Shown: one piece after another, positions 24,829-32,029 of the stretch
Numbering within the stretch: the first letter of the stretch is position 1
Layout of the letters: each line of letters opens with the position of its first letter
Assembly (NCBI RefSeq): GCF_014287815.1
Contig: NZ_JACOOQ010000022.1
Location: 1 to 37,952, forward strand
Origin: Clostridium lentum
GTDB lineage: Bacteria > Bacillota > Clostridia > Clostridiales > Clostridiaceae
Direction: 5' to 3'
Length of the DNA: 37,952 bases
Position numbers and translations under genes: made by a program
The notes under the pieces: generated by a model
The model's input: the letters and a program-made list of their open reading frames with translations, nothing else
What the model was told of the DNA's origin: nothing
Database searches by the model: none

Positions 24829-26085
24829 TCAAATTTCTCTCTTAGGAAACTTTATTTTAAATTCTGTAAAAGAATCATTGCTTTTTACACTTATGCTACC
24901 ATTATTTCTCTCTATAATTTCCTTAGTAATTGATAATCCAAATCCATTTTCTTTATTTTGATTTTCTTTTGTAGTAAATCCAGTATCAAAAATTTTATCT
25001 ATTATAGATTCATCAATTTTAGGTCCATTATTTTTTATCTTTACTATAACAGATCTTATAGCATAATATGTTGTTATTTCTATTATACCTTTGCCATCTA
25101 GTGCTGTAACTGCATTTCTTAATATATTAGAAATAACTCTTTGATAATCAATTTCAGAAATATTTACATCATCAAAATTTATTTCATCATTTATAATAAT
25201 ATTTATTCCCTTATGTTCTATTCCATAAACAATATCTGCTATACTAGAATTTGGTTTATTTATTACATCTACTTCTGAAGAAATAGCACTATTATCATTT
25301 ATAATATTTTTAAGTGCATCTCCTAATTTATCATATTTCTTCATTAAATGTAATCCATATAAATATGATATTTGTGAACCATAATCATGCTTAATTTTTT
25401 TAAGTTCTTCATTCTTTTTTTCTAAAAAACTATTGGCAATTAAAACTTGATTAGATTTTTTTTCAATATTTGAAAAATATATAGTTATTCCTATCATAAA
25501 AAATCCTAAAAATATAAATATAAATTCTTTAAATAAAGGATTATCCATATCATATGCTAATCCATTAAATGATACTATAAAATCAATTAACACAGTAACT
25601 ATAATTAATGATACTATTGATACACTTTTACTTTTAATAACTTTATACGTAGAATTTATAAAATTCATATTGTATAATATAATAGTAAATAGTATGTATT
25701 GTGGAAAATACATAAATATAAGCATTCCTATTTCCATATATTTTTCTGAAATTTTACTTACCATATATCCTAAATAAATATTTGAACTTAATATCATAAC
25801 TATTCCCATTAATAAATAGACTATACTAAATCCTATCATAGCATCTAAAGGTTCTTCTTTAAATATTATGGCTCCAGAAATTAATATTATTAAATGGATA
25901 AATATAGAGCCTAAACTTGAATTACCTACAATTAGTGTAATTCCCTGTATTACTCCCCACAAAATTACTATCCAAGTTACCATACTTATTATGCTTCTTT
26001 TAGTTTTACTACAGTAATTTGAAACATAAATAAACATAATGCTTTGTAATATGCTATTAATTGAGTCTGATATATTGATGATCAC
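24829..26085 (-). CDS. agrC: AgrC-type peptide-sensing histidine kinase, copy 1
   Basis: The 418-residue protein has about six N-terminal transmembrane segments (residues 1-205), the AgrC sensor arrangement, then a short coiled linker (EKKSNQVLIANSFLEKKNEEL). The phosphorylation site is H233 in KIKHDYGSQI. A GHKL ATPase domain follows, with N box ISNILRNAVTAL, KNNGPKID and GFGLSITKEI. It should sense the cyclic peptide made from AgrD and phosphorylate a response regulator, which is not in this window. The start is GTG 26085 with AGGAG six bases upstream, 12 bases after the agrD stop. It is about 91% identical by eye (35 differences in 413 positions) to the upstream copy. Confidence 0.93.
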   Translation of the reverse strand: MIINISDSINSILQSIMFIYVSNYCSKTKRSIISMVTWIVILWGVIQGITLIVGNSSLGSIFIHLIILISGAIIFKEEPLDAMIGFSIVYLLMGIVMILSSNIYLGYMVSKISEKYMEIGMLIFMYFPQYILFTIILYNMNFINSTYKVIKSKSVSIVSLIIVTVLIDFIVSFNGLAYDMDNPLFKEFIFIFLGFFMIGITIYFSNIEKKSNQVLIANSFLEKKNEELKKIKHDYGSQISYLYGLHLMKKYDKLGDALKNIINDNSAISSEVDVINKPNSSIADIVYGIEHKGINIIINDEINFDDVNISEIDYQRVISNILRNAVTALDGKGIIEITTYYAIRSVIVKIKNNGPKIDESIIDKIFDTGFTTKENQNKENGFGLSITKEIIERNNGSISVKSNDSFTEFKIKFPKREI

Positions 26086-26097
26086 TTTTTCTCCTAA

Positions 26098-26220
26098 TTA
26101 TCTTAATTTCTTCATTGATTCTGGCATTTCTTCTGCCCCTATCATTAATGCAGATGCTGTTCCTAAATTTACAAACACTGCTGAAAGGCATAATAAACAA
26201 CCTGCTAACATTTTTTTCAT
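26098..26220 (-). CDS. agrD: AgrD-type cyclic autoinducer precursor with serine at the ring position
   Basis: This 40-codon gene begins MKKMLAGCLLCLSAVF, an amphipathic/hydrophobic leader, and ends with TASALMIGAEEMPESM followed by KKLR. Aligned on the conserved proline of clostridial AgrD tails (C....xxEPEVPEEL type), the ring-forming cysteine falls exactly on the serine of TAS, ten residues before the proline. The predicted peptide is a five-residue Ser-Ala-Leu-Met-Ile lactone, with GAEEMPESM and the basic end as the cleaved tail. The two cysteines present (positions 8 and 11) lie in the leader. It sits 16 bases after agrB, with AGAGGTGGAG as ribosome binding site, and 12 bases before agrC1. 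Serine lactone signals are known from FsrD of Enterococcus and AgrD of S. intermedius; the ring here is an inference. Confidence 0.85.
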   Translation of the reverse strand: MKKMLAGCLLCLSAVFVNLGTASALMIGAEEMPESMKKLR

Positions 26221-26236
26221 TCTAACTCCACCTCTT

Positions 26237-26791
26237 TCATTTACGTTTATTGAACATTAACATAGTTTGTACAACATTGGTTAAGCATATAAGCTCTCCA
26301 TATTTTGTACTATTACAAATAACAATTGATATCAATCCTAATAATGATATACTTATTAAACCAATTCTTCTATTTCTCTTTATAAGCTTTTCTTTAGTTA
26401 ATGGCATTTTATCATTAATTATAGGAGCTTTATGATATACACAAAATATACTAAATAAATTTAATATTAAAATAGCCATAATATTTAATTCCATATTTCT
26501 CTCTAATAAAATTAAACTAAATACTATTAGAAATGTTGCAAAAAAACATTTTATTTGACTATCTTCATGATATCCTCCTATAAAAGGCTTGGATATTATC
26601 ATTGAAATTAATACTACTAATCCTTCTTTGAAAAATCCTAAAAAATATAAACTTAACAATAGAAAAATAAATTTTATTAACTCATAGATAATTATAGCTA
26701 AACTATACTCTATTTGTTCTTTCTGATCAGTATTGTAATTTGCATATTTGGATAAATCATTTACAACTAATTTCGTTATTTTTTTTACCAT
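26237..26791 (-). CDS. agrB: AgrB-type membrane peptidase processing the AgrD precursor
   Basis: AgrB is the membrane cysteine endopeptidase that removes the AgrD tail and cyclises the peptide. The 184-residue protein has a basic N-terminus, four to six hydrophobic segments and the catalytic pair H75 and C82 in IGGYHEDSQIKCFFA, with the seven-residue spacing seen in S. aureus AgrB (H77/C84). LTKEKLIKRNRRIGLISI matches the C-terminal part. The translational start at ATG 26791 lacks a convincing ribosome binding site, unlike agrD and agrC1. It follows agrC2 after a terminator-like hairpin and a separate promoter-like element. Confidence 0.95.
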   Translation of the reverse strand: MVKKITKLVVNDLSKYANYNTDQKEQIEYSLAIIIYELIKFIFLLLSLYFLGFFKEGLVVLISMIISKPFIGGYHEDSQIKCFFATFLIVFSLILLERNMELNIMAILILNLFSIFCVYHKAPIINDKMPLTKEKLIKRNRRIGLISISLLGLISIVICNSTKYGELICLTNVVQTMLMFNKRK

Positions 26792-26852
26792 AATAGACCA
26801 TATTGACTCATTTATTACATATTTACCTAGTAACTATATCATATATTGATAA

Positions 26853-26868
26853 ATAATACCATATATTT
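26853..26868 (-). promoter_or_regulatory. Promoter-like element of agrB, shared with agrC2
   Basis: The minus strand reads AAATATATGGTATTAT, with TATTAT as -10, preceded by a poly-A stretch. The same sequence with one change occurs upstream of agrC2 (28387-28402). The agrB start is about 60 bases downstream. Confidence 0.5.
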
Positions 26869-26941
26869 TAATTTTTTTTTTTTATTTTTATAAAAAGTAA
26901 AAAAAACTACAAATATCCACAGCATATTCCTTTTAAAATTA

Positions 26942-26994
26942 ATATAAGCATAATAAAGGAGGTATTTTTCATACCTCCTTTATTATGCTTATAT
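26942..26994 (-). terminator. Perfect 24-bp hairpin at the end of agrC2
   Basis: The arms at 26942-26965 and 26971-26994 are exactly complementary around a five-base loop, and the agrC2 stop codon lies inside the stem. The T run after it is weak on either strand (TAATTTT on the minus strand), so termination may be partial. One arm contains AAAGGAGG, a perfect anti-16S sequence, sequestered in the stem. Confidence 0.7.
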
Positions 26995-28260
26995 AATTGC
27001 CAACTTATTTGATATTTTAGGAATCTTTATTTTAAATTCTGTAAAGGAATCATTGCTCTTTACACTTATGTTACCATTATTTCTCTCTATAATTTCCTTA
27101 GTAATTGATAATCCAAATCCATTTTCTTTATTTGTATTTTCTTTTGTAGTAAATCCACTTTGGAAAATTTTATCTATTATAGATTCATCAATTTTAGGTC
27201 CATTATTTTTTATCTTTACTATAATAGATTTTATAGAATAATATGTTGTTACTTCTATTATACCTTTTCCATCTAATGCTGTAACTGAATTTCTTAATAT
27301 ATTAGAAATAACTCTTTGATAATCAATTTCAGAAATATCTATATCATTAAAGTCTATTTCATCATTTATAATAATATTTATTCCATTATGATCTATTCCA
27401 TAAACAATTTCTGCTATACTAGAATTTGGTTTATTTATTACATCTACTTCTGAAGAAATAGCACTATTATCATTTATAATATTTTTAAGTGCATCTCCTA
27501 ATTTATCATATTTCTTCATTAAATGTAATCCATATAAATATGATATTTGTGAACCATAATCATGTTTAATTTTTTTAAGTTCTTCATTCTTTTTTTCTAA
27601 AAAACTATTGGTAATTAAAACTTGATTAGATTTTTTTTCAATATTTGAAAAATATATAGTTATTCCTATCATAAAAAAGCCTAAAAATATAAATAAGAAT
27701 TCTTTAAATAAAGGATTATCCATATCATATGCTAATCCATTAAATGATATTATAAAATCAATTAAAACAGTAACTATAATTAATGATATTATTGATACAC
27801 TTTTACTTTTAATAACTTTATACATAGAATTTATAAAATTCATATTACACAATATTATAGTAAATAATATGTATTGTGGAAAATACACAAATATAAGCAT
27901 TCCTATTTCCATATATTTTTCTGAAATTATACTTACCACATATCCTAAATAAATATTTGAACTTAATATCATAACTATTCCCATTAATAAATAGACTATA
28001 CTAAATCCTATCATAGCATCTAAAGGTTCTTCTTTAAATATTATGGCTCCAGAAATTAATATTATTAAATGGATAAATATAGCTCCTAAACTTGAATTAC
28101 CTACAATTAGTGTAATTCCCTGTATTACTCCCCATAAAATTACTATCCAAGTTGCCATACTTAGTGTGCTTCTTTTAGTTTTACTACAATAATTTGAAAC
28201 ATAGACAAACATAATACTTTGTAACACACTGTTAATTGTATCTGCCAAATTAATAATCAT
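26989..28260 (-). CDS. agrC: AgrC-type peptide-sensing histidine kinase, copy 2
   Basis: This 423-residue paralogue of the other AgrC has the same six-segment sensor region, KIKHDYGSQI phosphorylation site, N box ISNILRNSVTAL and GFGLSITKEI. The substitutions relative to copy 1 are scattered. Several fall in the sensor part (for example the N-terminal MIINLADTINSVLQ, GYVVSIISEKY, LCNMNFINSMY), which could alter ligand preference. The C-terminus is extended to KISNKLAII. GGGAG lies 13 bases before the ATG, a long spacing. It is the first gene of the locus and has its own promoter-like element upstream, next to the probable 6S RNA. Confidence 0.93.
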   Translation of the reverse strand: MIINLADTINSVLQSIMFVYVSNYCSKTKRSTLSMATWIVILWGVIQGITLIVGNSSLGAIFIHLIILISGAIIFKEEPLDAMIGFSIVYLLMGIVMILSSNIYLGYVVSIISEKYMEIGMLIFVYFPQYILFTIILCNMNFINSMYKVIKSKSVSIISLIIVTVLIDFIISFNGLAYDMDNPLFKEFLFIFLGFFMIGITIYFSNIEKKSNQVLITNSFLEKKNEELKKIKHDYGSQISYLYGLHLMKKYDKLGDALKNIINDNSAISSEVDVINKPNSSIAEIVYGIDHNGINIIINDEIDFNDIDISEIDYQRVISNILRNSVTALDGKGIIEVTTYYSIKSIIVKIKNNGPKIDESIIDKIFQSGFTTKENTNKENGFGLSITKEIIERNNGNISVKSNDSFTEFKIKIPKISNKLAII

Positions 28261-28386
28261 TTTTGCAAATTAATCTCCCTTCATTCCCCAATTGCATTTT
28301 AATAAATTTCGACATTTTCGAATTTTTATTTACTTATTTCGTCATATCAATTTATATATGCTAATTTATTAAATGCATTTTTAAGA

Positions 28387-28402
28387 ATTATACCATATAT
28401 TT
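28387..28402 (-). promoter_or_regulatory. Promoter-like element of agrC2
   Basis: The minus strand reads AAATATATGGTATAAT with a perfect -10 TATAAT; CCATGAAATATATGG just upstream is nearly palindromic. No -35 is clear, which would fit activator dependence. The agrC2 ATG lies about 125 bases downstream; the leader also holds TTCGA-N5-TCGAA near 28310-28325. Confidence 0.5.
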
Positions 28403-28443
28403 CATGGTTTTTTTTATATTTTTTAAAAAAATATTATAAAAAC

Positions 28444-28490
28444 AAAAAAACACTTTATATTGAGCACAAAAAACTCAATATAAAGTGTTT
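28444..28490 (-). terminator. Strong terminator downstream of the probable 6S RNA
   Basis: CACTTTATATTGAG (28451-28464) and CTCAATATAAAGTG (28474-28487) are perfectly complementary, with AAA/TTT extensions and a seven-T run on the minus strand. It lies directly after the structured RNA. Confidence 0.85.
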
Positions 28491-28499
28491 TACTCTAAT

Positions 28500-28677
28500 T
28501 ATTCCCAATATGCCGGTGGCCTATATACTCACACCTGCGTCTCGCAGGTGGGTTTCACTCAACTTGCTTCTGTTATCTTCTCCATAAGGAAGCTCAACAT
28601 CTACAAGCATATTGCAAATCCCGAAAATATAATGTAGGTTGAATAACATAAGCTAAACGCACACATCAGGATTCCTA
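28500..28677 (-). ncRNA. ssrS: Probable 6S RNA
   Basis: A non-coding stretch of about 178 bases is flanked by a good promoter and a strong terminator. The 5' sequence ATCCTGATGTG pairs with CATATTGGGAAT at the 3' end, forming a closing stem. An internal arm pairs GCTT-GTTAT with ATAAC-AAGC and, inside it, TCAAC/CTACA with TGTAG/GTTGA. On the 3' side a short hairpin ACCTGCG-AGA-CGCAGGT is present. A long closing stem, a central open region and a large terminal arm are the 6S RNA plan, and the 5' end resembles Bacillus 6S-1 as I remember it. 6S RNA binds the sigma-A RNA polymerase. It is clearly a structured RNA gene; the family name is less sure. Confidence 0.72.
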
Positions 28678-28684
28678 TATTTTT

Positions 28685-28712
28685 ATTATATCAAATTATT
28701 TAATAAGTTCAA
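28685..28712 (-). promoter_or_regulatory. Promoter of the probable 6S RNA gene
   Basis: TTGAAC (28707-28712) and TATAAT (28685-28690) on the minus strand are 16 bases apart, placing transcription start near 28677, at the 5' end of the closing stem. Confidence 0.75.
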
Positions 28713-28736
28713 TAGTAATATTTTACTTTTCAAAAT

Positions 28737-29135
28737 TTATTTTTTTCTCATATATTCCTTTACAATCTCTTCTATTGCTACATCGTAACCCTCTTCATTG
28801 AATAGTACCATAAATTGAACATAGCCAGCTGTTTTTTCATTCATTTGGAAGGCCATCATTTCACCTTCTACATCTAAATCTTCAATAATCTCTTCAACTA
28901 TTTCAAGAACTTCATCATTAGCGTAATCATAAAGATATGGTAGATAAAATTCCTTCATCCATTCTTCACTACCAGCAGTACTTTCATCATCAGCATAAGC
29001 TTTTGCTGCTGCTTCTACATCTTTATCAAAATCAAAATAAAAGTTTATTAAAGAGTATTTATCACCTGATACAAGCTCTTCAATTTCACTTAATCCATTA
29101 TCATTTAAAATATCTATTATATCCTTAATGTTCAC
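28737..29135 (-). CDS. Acidic protein of unknown function (132 aa)
   Basis: I do not recognise a named family. The protein is very acidic (for example IVEEIIEDLDVEGEMM) and predicted largely helical, with no membrane segment or signal peptide. The start is GTG 29135, with GAGAGG eight bases upstream. It lies 14 bases after the DUF1292 gene and is surely cotranscribed with it. Its own 3' side abuts the 6S promoter region. Confidence 0.78.
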   Translation of the reverse strand: MNIKDIIDILNDNGLSEIEELVSGDKYSLINFYFDFDKDVEAAAKAYADDESTAGSEEWMKEFYLPYLYDYANDEVLEIVEEIIEDLDVEGEMMAFQMNEKTAGYVQFMVLFNEEGYDVAIEEIVKEYMRKK

Positions 29136-29149
29136 TTTAATGACCTCTC

Positions 29150-29416
29150 TTAATATAATAATTTTTTGTATTCTTTCTTAACGGCAAGAAATTCTTTATC
29201 ATCTTCTACAAGATTTAATTCTTCTTTACCATCAACTTCATCTACTCTAAATACAAACACATCTTCTGATTCAGTATCATCAGCTGGTGCTAATAATAAA
29301 TATTCTTGTTCCTCTAAAAATATTCTAGCAACTGCTTCAAATTCTACTTTGTTTCCTTCTTCATCTAAGAAAGTCATGATTTGTCTTTCTTCATTTTCCA
29401 TATGTTCATTATTCAT
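29150..29416 (-). CDS. DUF1292 (YrzB-like) protein
   Basis: The 88-residue acidic protein matches DUF1292: an N-terminal [27 protein letters not shown] segment, YLLLAPADD, then [24 protein letters not shown]. In many Firmicutes this gene follows alaS-ruvX; here those genes are absent. Its function is unknown. AAAGGGGA precedes the ATG and a TATAAT (29445-29450) lies about 30 bases upstream. Confidence 0.9.
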   Translation of the reverse strand: MNNEHMENEERQIMTFLDEEGNKVEFEAVARIFLEEQEYLLLAPADDTESEDVFVFRVDEVDGKEELNLVEDDKEFLAVKKEYKKLLY

Positions 29417-29494
29417 AAAGCATATCCCCTTTGTTTTTTATGTCATTATACTATATATCATTTACCATTTCTATATATAGTAGCCTACATTTTC

Positions 29495-29998
29495 TTATTT
29501 TATTATAAGCTTAGCCTTACAGCAAGATGAAATATATTTTTTAACCTTATTATTAGCAAAGTCTATTCTTTTATTACCACATATATATTTATTACATTTG
29601 CTACAATATATCTTGTATTTATATGCTGTGTCACTTTTTCTTTTAGTGTCATACTTAAATGTAGCACTATCTGAAATGCCCATAATCCTGCACATCTTTT
29701 TAAAATAGCTGTTATGTCCATTACTTACCCCTGTAATTGTATCACAATAATAGTGGAGATATTCATGTATTATAACTTCCTTAACTACCTCTTCACTGTA
29801 TGAACCATCTAGCAAACACTGAGCAAAAACAAATTTTAGTGGCTCAATTCTTCCATTATTTTTTCTATAAAAAAATGCTCCCATTCTCTTTTGAGCCCTT
29901 TTAGAAATCTCAATTTTTAAATTACACTGATAATCTAATCTTTTATTTAGCTCCTGTATTACAGCTTCTATTTTAGATATATCCCACTTATTATGCAT
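29495..29998 (-). CDS. SprT-like zinc metalloprotease-fold protein
   Basis: The 167-residue protein has the SprT-type motif H78-E79-x-x-H82 in IIHEYLHYYCD with a further ligand probably H95 in NGHNSYFKKMC. A C-terminal zinc ribbon follows (CSKCNKYIC and later SSCCKAKL). The family includes eukaryotic Spartan DNA-protein crosslink proteases and bacterial SprT/YdiL-like proteins; the bacterial role is not settled. AAGGAGG precedes the ATG. It is upstream of DUF1292 in the same direction, 78 bases away. Confidence 0.9.
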   Translation of the reverse strand: MHNKWDISKIEAVIQELNKRLDYQCNLKIEISKRAQKRMGAFFYRKNNGRIEPLKFVFAQCLLDGSYSEEVVKEVIIHEYLHYYCDTITGVSNGHNSYFKKMCRIMGISDSATFKYDTKRKSDTAYKYKIYCSKCNKYICGNKRIDFANNKVKKYISSCCKAKLIIK

Positions 29999-30020
29999 TT
30001 CTGAGCCTCCTTACTAAACA

Positions 30021-30050
30021 AAAACTGCTAATATCCATATTAGCAGTTTT
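30021..30050 (-). terminator. Terminator of the large membrane protein gene
   Basis: AAAACTGCTAATAT and ATATTAGCAGTTTT form a perfect 14-base stem with a two-base loop centre and T-rich ends on both strands, 13 bases after the stop codon of the upstream minus-strand gene. Confidence 0.85.
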
Positions 30051-30062
30051 TATTCCTATATG

Positions 30063-31709
30063 CTATTGTTGCACTTTTTCTTCACTATTATTTTCTTCAG
30101 TGTTATTTCCTTTTTCTGAACCTTCTAATGTGACGTTTTTAAATGAATTACTTATAATATAATCTCCATTACCTACTCTTATAAAGCTTATTTCAACCAT
30201 ATCTCCAATATTACTTAAAGCTACTTGTCTTGAAGTCTCTGTTGATACTGTAAAGATGCTATCTTCACCTTTTATCTTTAAATCATAAATGCTAGCACCA
30301 TCTTTTACCACAAGACCAATTCTTTCTATTTCACCTTTCACTACTTCTTCGCTATTAGATCCTTCCAGTGAAATATTGCTACTTGTTAAGTTTTCTATAT
30401 ATCTATTTAATGTTGTTTGTAATGTATCTCCAACAGCTACAGTATTATAGTTTTTCACATTTACCATTGCATATTGCTTTACCAATCCATTTGCATCTTT
30501 TAAAGTCATAAAATATGTTGGTTCTGACTGGATATTTATCAGATATGGGAATGTTGCTGTATATCCATACTGCTGTACTTTTCCTTGTGCAGACTTCATA
30601 CTTGCATATTCTGTAGCACCTGATGTCTTATACATTGTAGTTTCTCCAGTTCTTGTATTAGTAAGTGTAAAACCAACTAATGATTCATCACTACCTACAG
30701 ATGTGATACCAGTGTAGTAATAGCATGTATCATCATTAAAAATTATATTCATTCCATCGGTACTAACTAGCTTGTCCTTATCACTAAAGTTAAATACACC
30801 ATGAACTAATTCTCCCCATTTATTTAAATAGTTTTTAATGTAGCTCATTGTTTGTATTCTATCAACCCATTCTGGAGTATTTTCTATATCATATATATTA
30901 GACTCTCCAGTTTGAGCATCTATAATTAATGTACCTATAGCTTTTTGCTCTAAGAATCCTATGGCATTATCATATCTTGTAATAACCCAGTAAGGCTTTC
31001 CATCATCATCTAATTCAAAAGTATAGTCTGTATGTCCAGCTTTCATATCATTTAAAAATGCATGTCTATCTAAATCATCAAGAAGATATGCTGATTCTAA
31101 ATATTTTATTTTTAACTCTTCCCCATTTAATTCTGTTACTAGCTGAACATCATTTTCATTAGTGGCACTAACCTTTACATACCCTGGTGTTCCCTTATGA
31201 TTAGTTATCCATTTTATTAATGATGAATGCTCTAATGGTGCAACATAGTATAGTGATCCATCTACGCTTTGAAGACTTAAATTACCTATGGTAACTTGAC
31301 TTCCTAAACTTGGTATTTCACCTAACTTTTTATCTGCTAATTTATAAGCAAGCTCTTTATCTATTGTTGGAAGCTGTGCTAAATCTATATGATGTATTTC
31401 GCTTGAAAAATCTACTTCTTCAACTTCACCTATTAAATTTCTATGAGCACTTGGCATTACTATAGGACTTAAAATAATTCCTAAAGCAACATATACTAGC
31501 GCCACAGCTCCACCTACAATTATATACTTTTTATTTAATCTTAAAACTCCGTAACCTACTGTACATGCTACGAACACTGCTATTATTATAAACGAACTTA
31601 AAGTTAAATCTAAAATTAATTTACTTGAAAATAATAATACTATACCTACAAAGACATAAGTAATTAGCAGCCATTTTAAATATTCCGTTAATTTACTATT
31701 TGAATTCAA
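30063..31709 (-). CDS. Large membrane protein with extracytoplasmic domain, function unknown
   Basis: I do not recognise this family with certainty. The N-terminus carries three transmembrane segments (about residues 11-30, 34-54 and 59-82). After these comes a region of about 430 residues without membrane segments, probably outside the cell: repeated Gly/Asp turns, a segment YWVITRYDNAIG, then DAQTGESNIYDIENTPEWVDRIQ and a C-terminal small beta-rich part (GEIERIGLVVKDG to VTLEGSEKG) resembling an OB-like fold. The tail is rich in N and E. The frame is open from GTG 31718, but that codon lies inside the ribosome binding site GGAGGGGTG; TTG 31709 has proper spacing. It is monocistronic. Confidence 0.82.
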   Translation of the reverse strand: MNSNSKLTEYLKWLLITYVFVGIVLLFSSKLILDLTLSSFIIIAVFVACTVGYGVLRLNKKYIIVGGAVALVYVALGIILSPIVMPSAHRNLIGEVEEVDFSSEIHHIDLAQLPTIDKELAYKLADKKLGEIPSLGSQVTIGNLSLQSVDGSLYYVAPLEHSSLIKWITNHKGTPGYVKVSATNENDVQLVTELNGEELKIKYLESAYLLDDLDRHAFLNDMKAGHTDYTFELDDDGKPYWVITRYDNAIGFLEQKAIGTLIIDAQTGESNIYDIENTPEWVDRIQTMSYIKNYLNKWGELVHGVFNFSDKDKLVSTDGMNIIFNDDTCYYYTGITSVGSDESLVGFTLTNTRTGETTMYKTSGATEYASMKSAQGKVQQYGYTATFPYLINIQSEPTYFMTLKDANGLVKQYAMVNVKNYNTVAVGDTLQTTLNRYIENLTSSNISLEGSNSEEVVKGEIERIGLVVKDGASIYDLKIKGEDSIFTVSTETSRQVALSNIGDMVEISFIRVGNGDYIISNSFKNVTLEGSEKGNNTEENNSEEKVQQ

Positions 31710-31771
31710 AAAAATCACCCCTCCGATTACATATTACACTATATTATATAATAATACAATATACTTTAAGA

Positions 31772-31806
31772 GGTTTTTTATAACTTTTATAGAAGTCTAA
31801 AAAACC
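31772..31806. repeat. Hairpin GGTTTTTTA/TAAAAAACC
   Basis: GGTTTTTTA (31772-31780) and TAAAAAACC (31798-31806) are complementary, with a smaller ACTT/AAGT-type inner stem. It lies upstream of the membrane protein gene and could end transcripts coming from helD, but the T run is inside the stem. Confidence 0.4.
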
Positions 31807-31885
31807 CCCTACTTGTTTAATTATGAATGATGAATTACGAGTGATGAATTGTGGAATAAACTCACAGAGTTTTATATAATGAAAA

Positions 31886-32019
31886 ATTAAAAATGAAAAA
31901 TTAACCTGCATTATATAACTACAAATGCATCAACATGAGAACTATATGGATGATAAGTTTTATAACTATATTTATCTTCTATATTATTGTTCTTTCATTT
32001 CTAATTTTTCATTTTTAAT
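31886..32019. repeat. Intergenic element bounded by 18-bp perfect inverted repeats
   Basis: ATTAAAAATGAAAAATTA (31886-31903) is the exact reverse complement of the sequence at 32002-32019, with about 98 AT-rich bases between. With 31820-31860 (repeats of GATGAATT) it fills most of the 310-base gap between helD and the membrane protein gene. It contains no open frame. The size and ends resemble a miniature inverted-repeat element; no target-site duplication is clear. Confidence 0.55.
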
Positions 32020-32029
32020 TCTTAATTTA

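Noticed and set aside
26899..26962. A 21-codon frame starting in the agrC2-end hairpin as a second AgrD
   Set aside because: It lacks the tail with acidic residues and proline, has an anti-16S sequence too close to its ATG, and is explained by the hairpin.
28261..28320. Short frame MSKFIKMQLGNEG just upstream of agrC2 as a peptide signal
   Set aside because: No hydrophobic leader or AgrD tail, and it overlaps the agrC2 ribosome binding site; likely chance.
28500..28677. SRP RNA, tmRNA or RNase P RNA as identity of the structured RNA
   Set aside because: No SRP domain IV loop, no tRNA-like ends or tag frame, and too short for RNase P RNA; the long closing stem fits 6S better.
31740..32029. 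CRISPR-like repeats in the AT-rich gap
   Set aside because: Repeat words are short, irregular and without uniform spacers.
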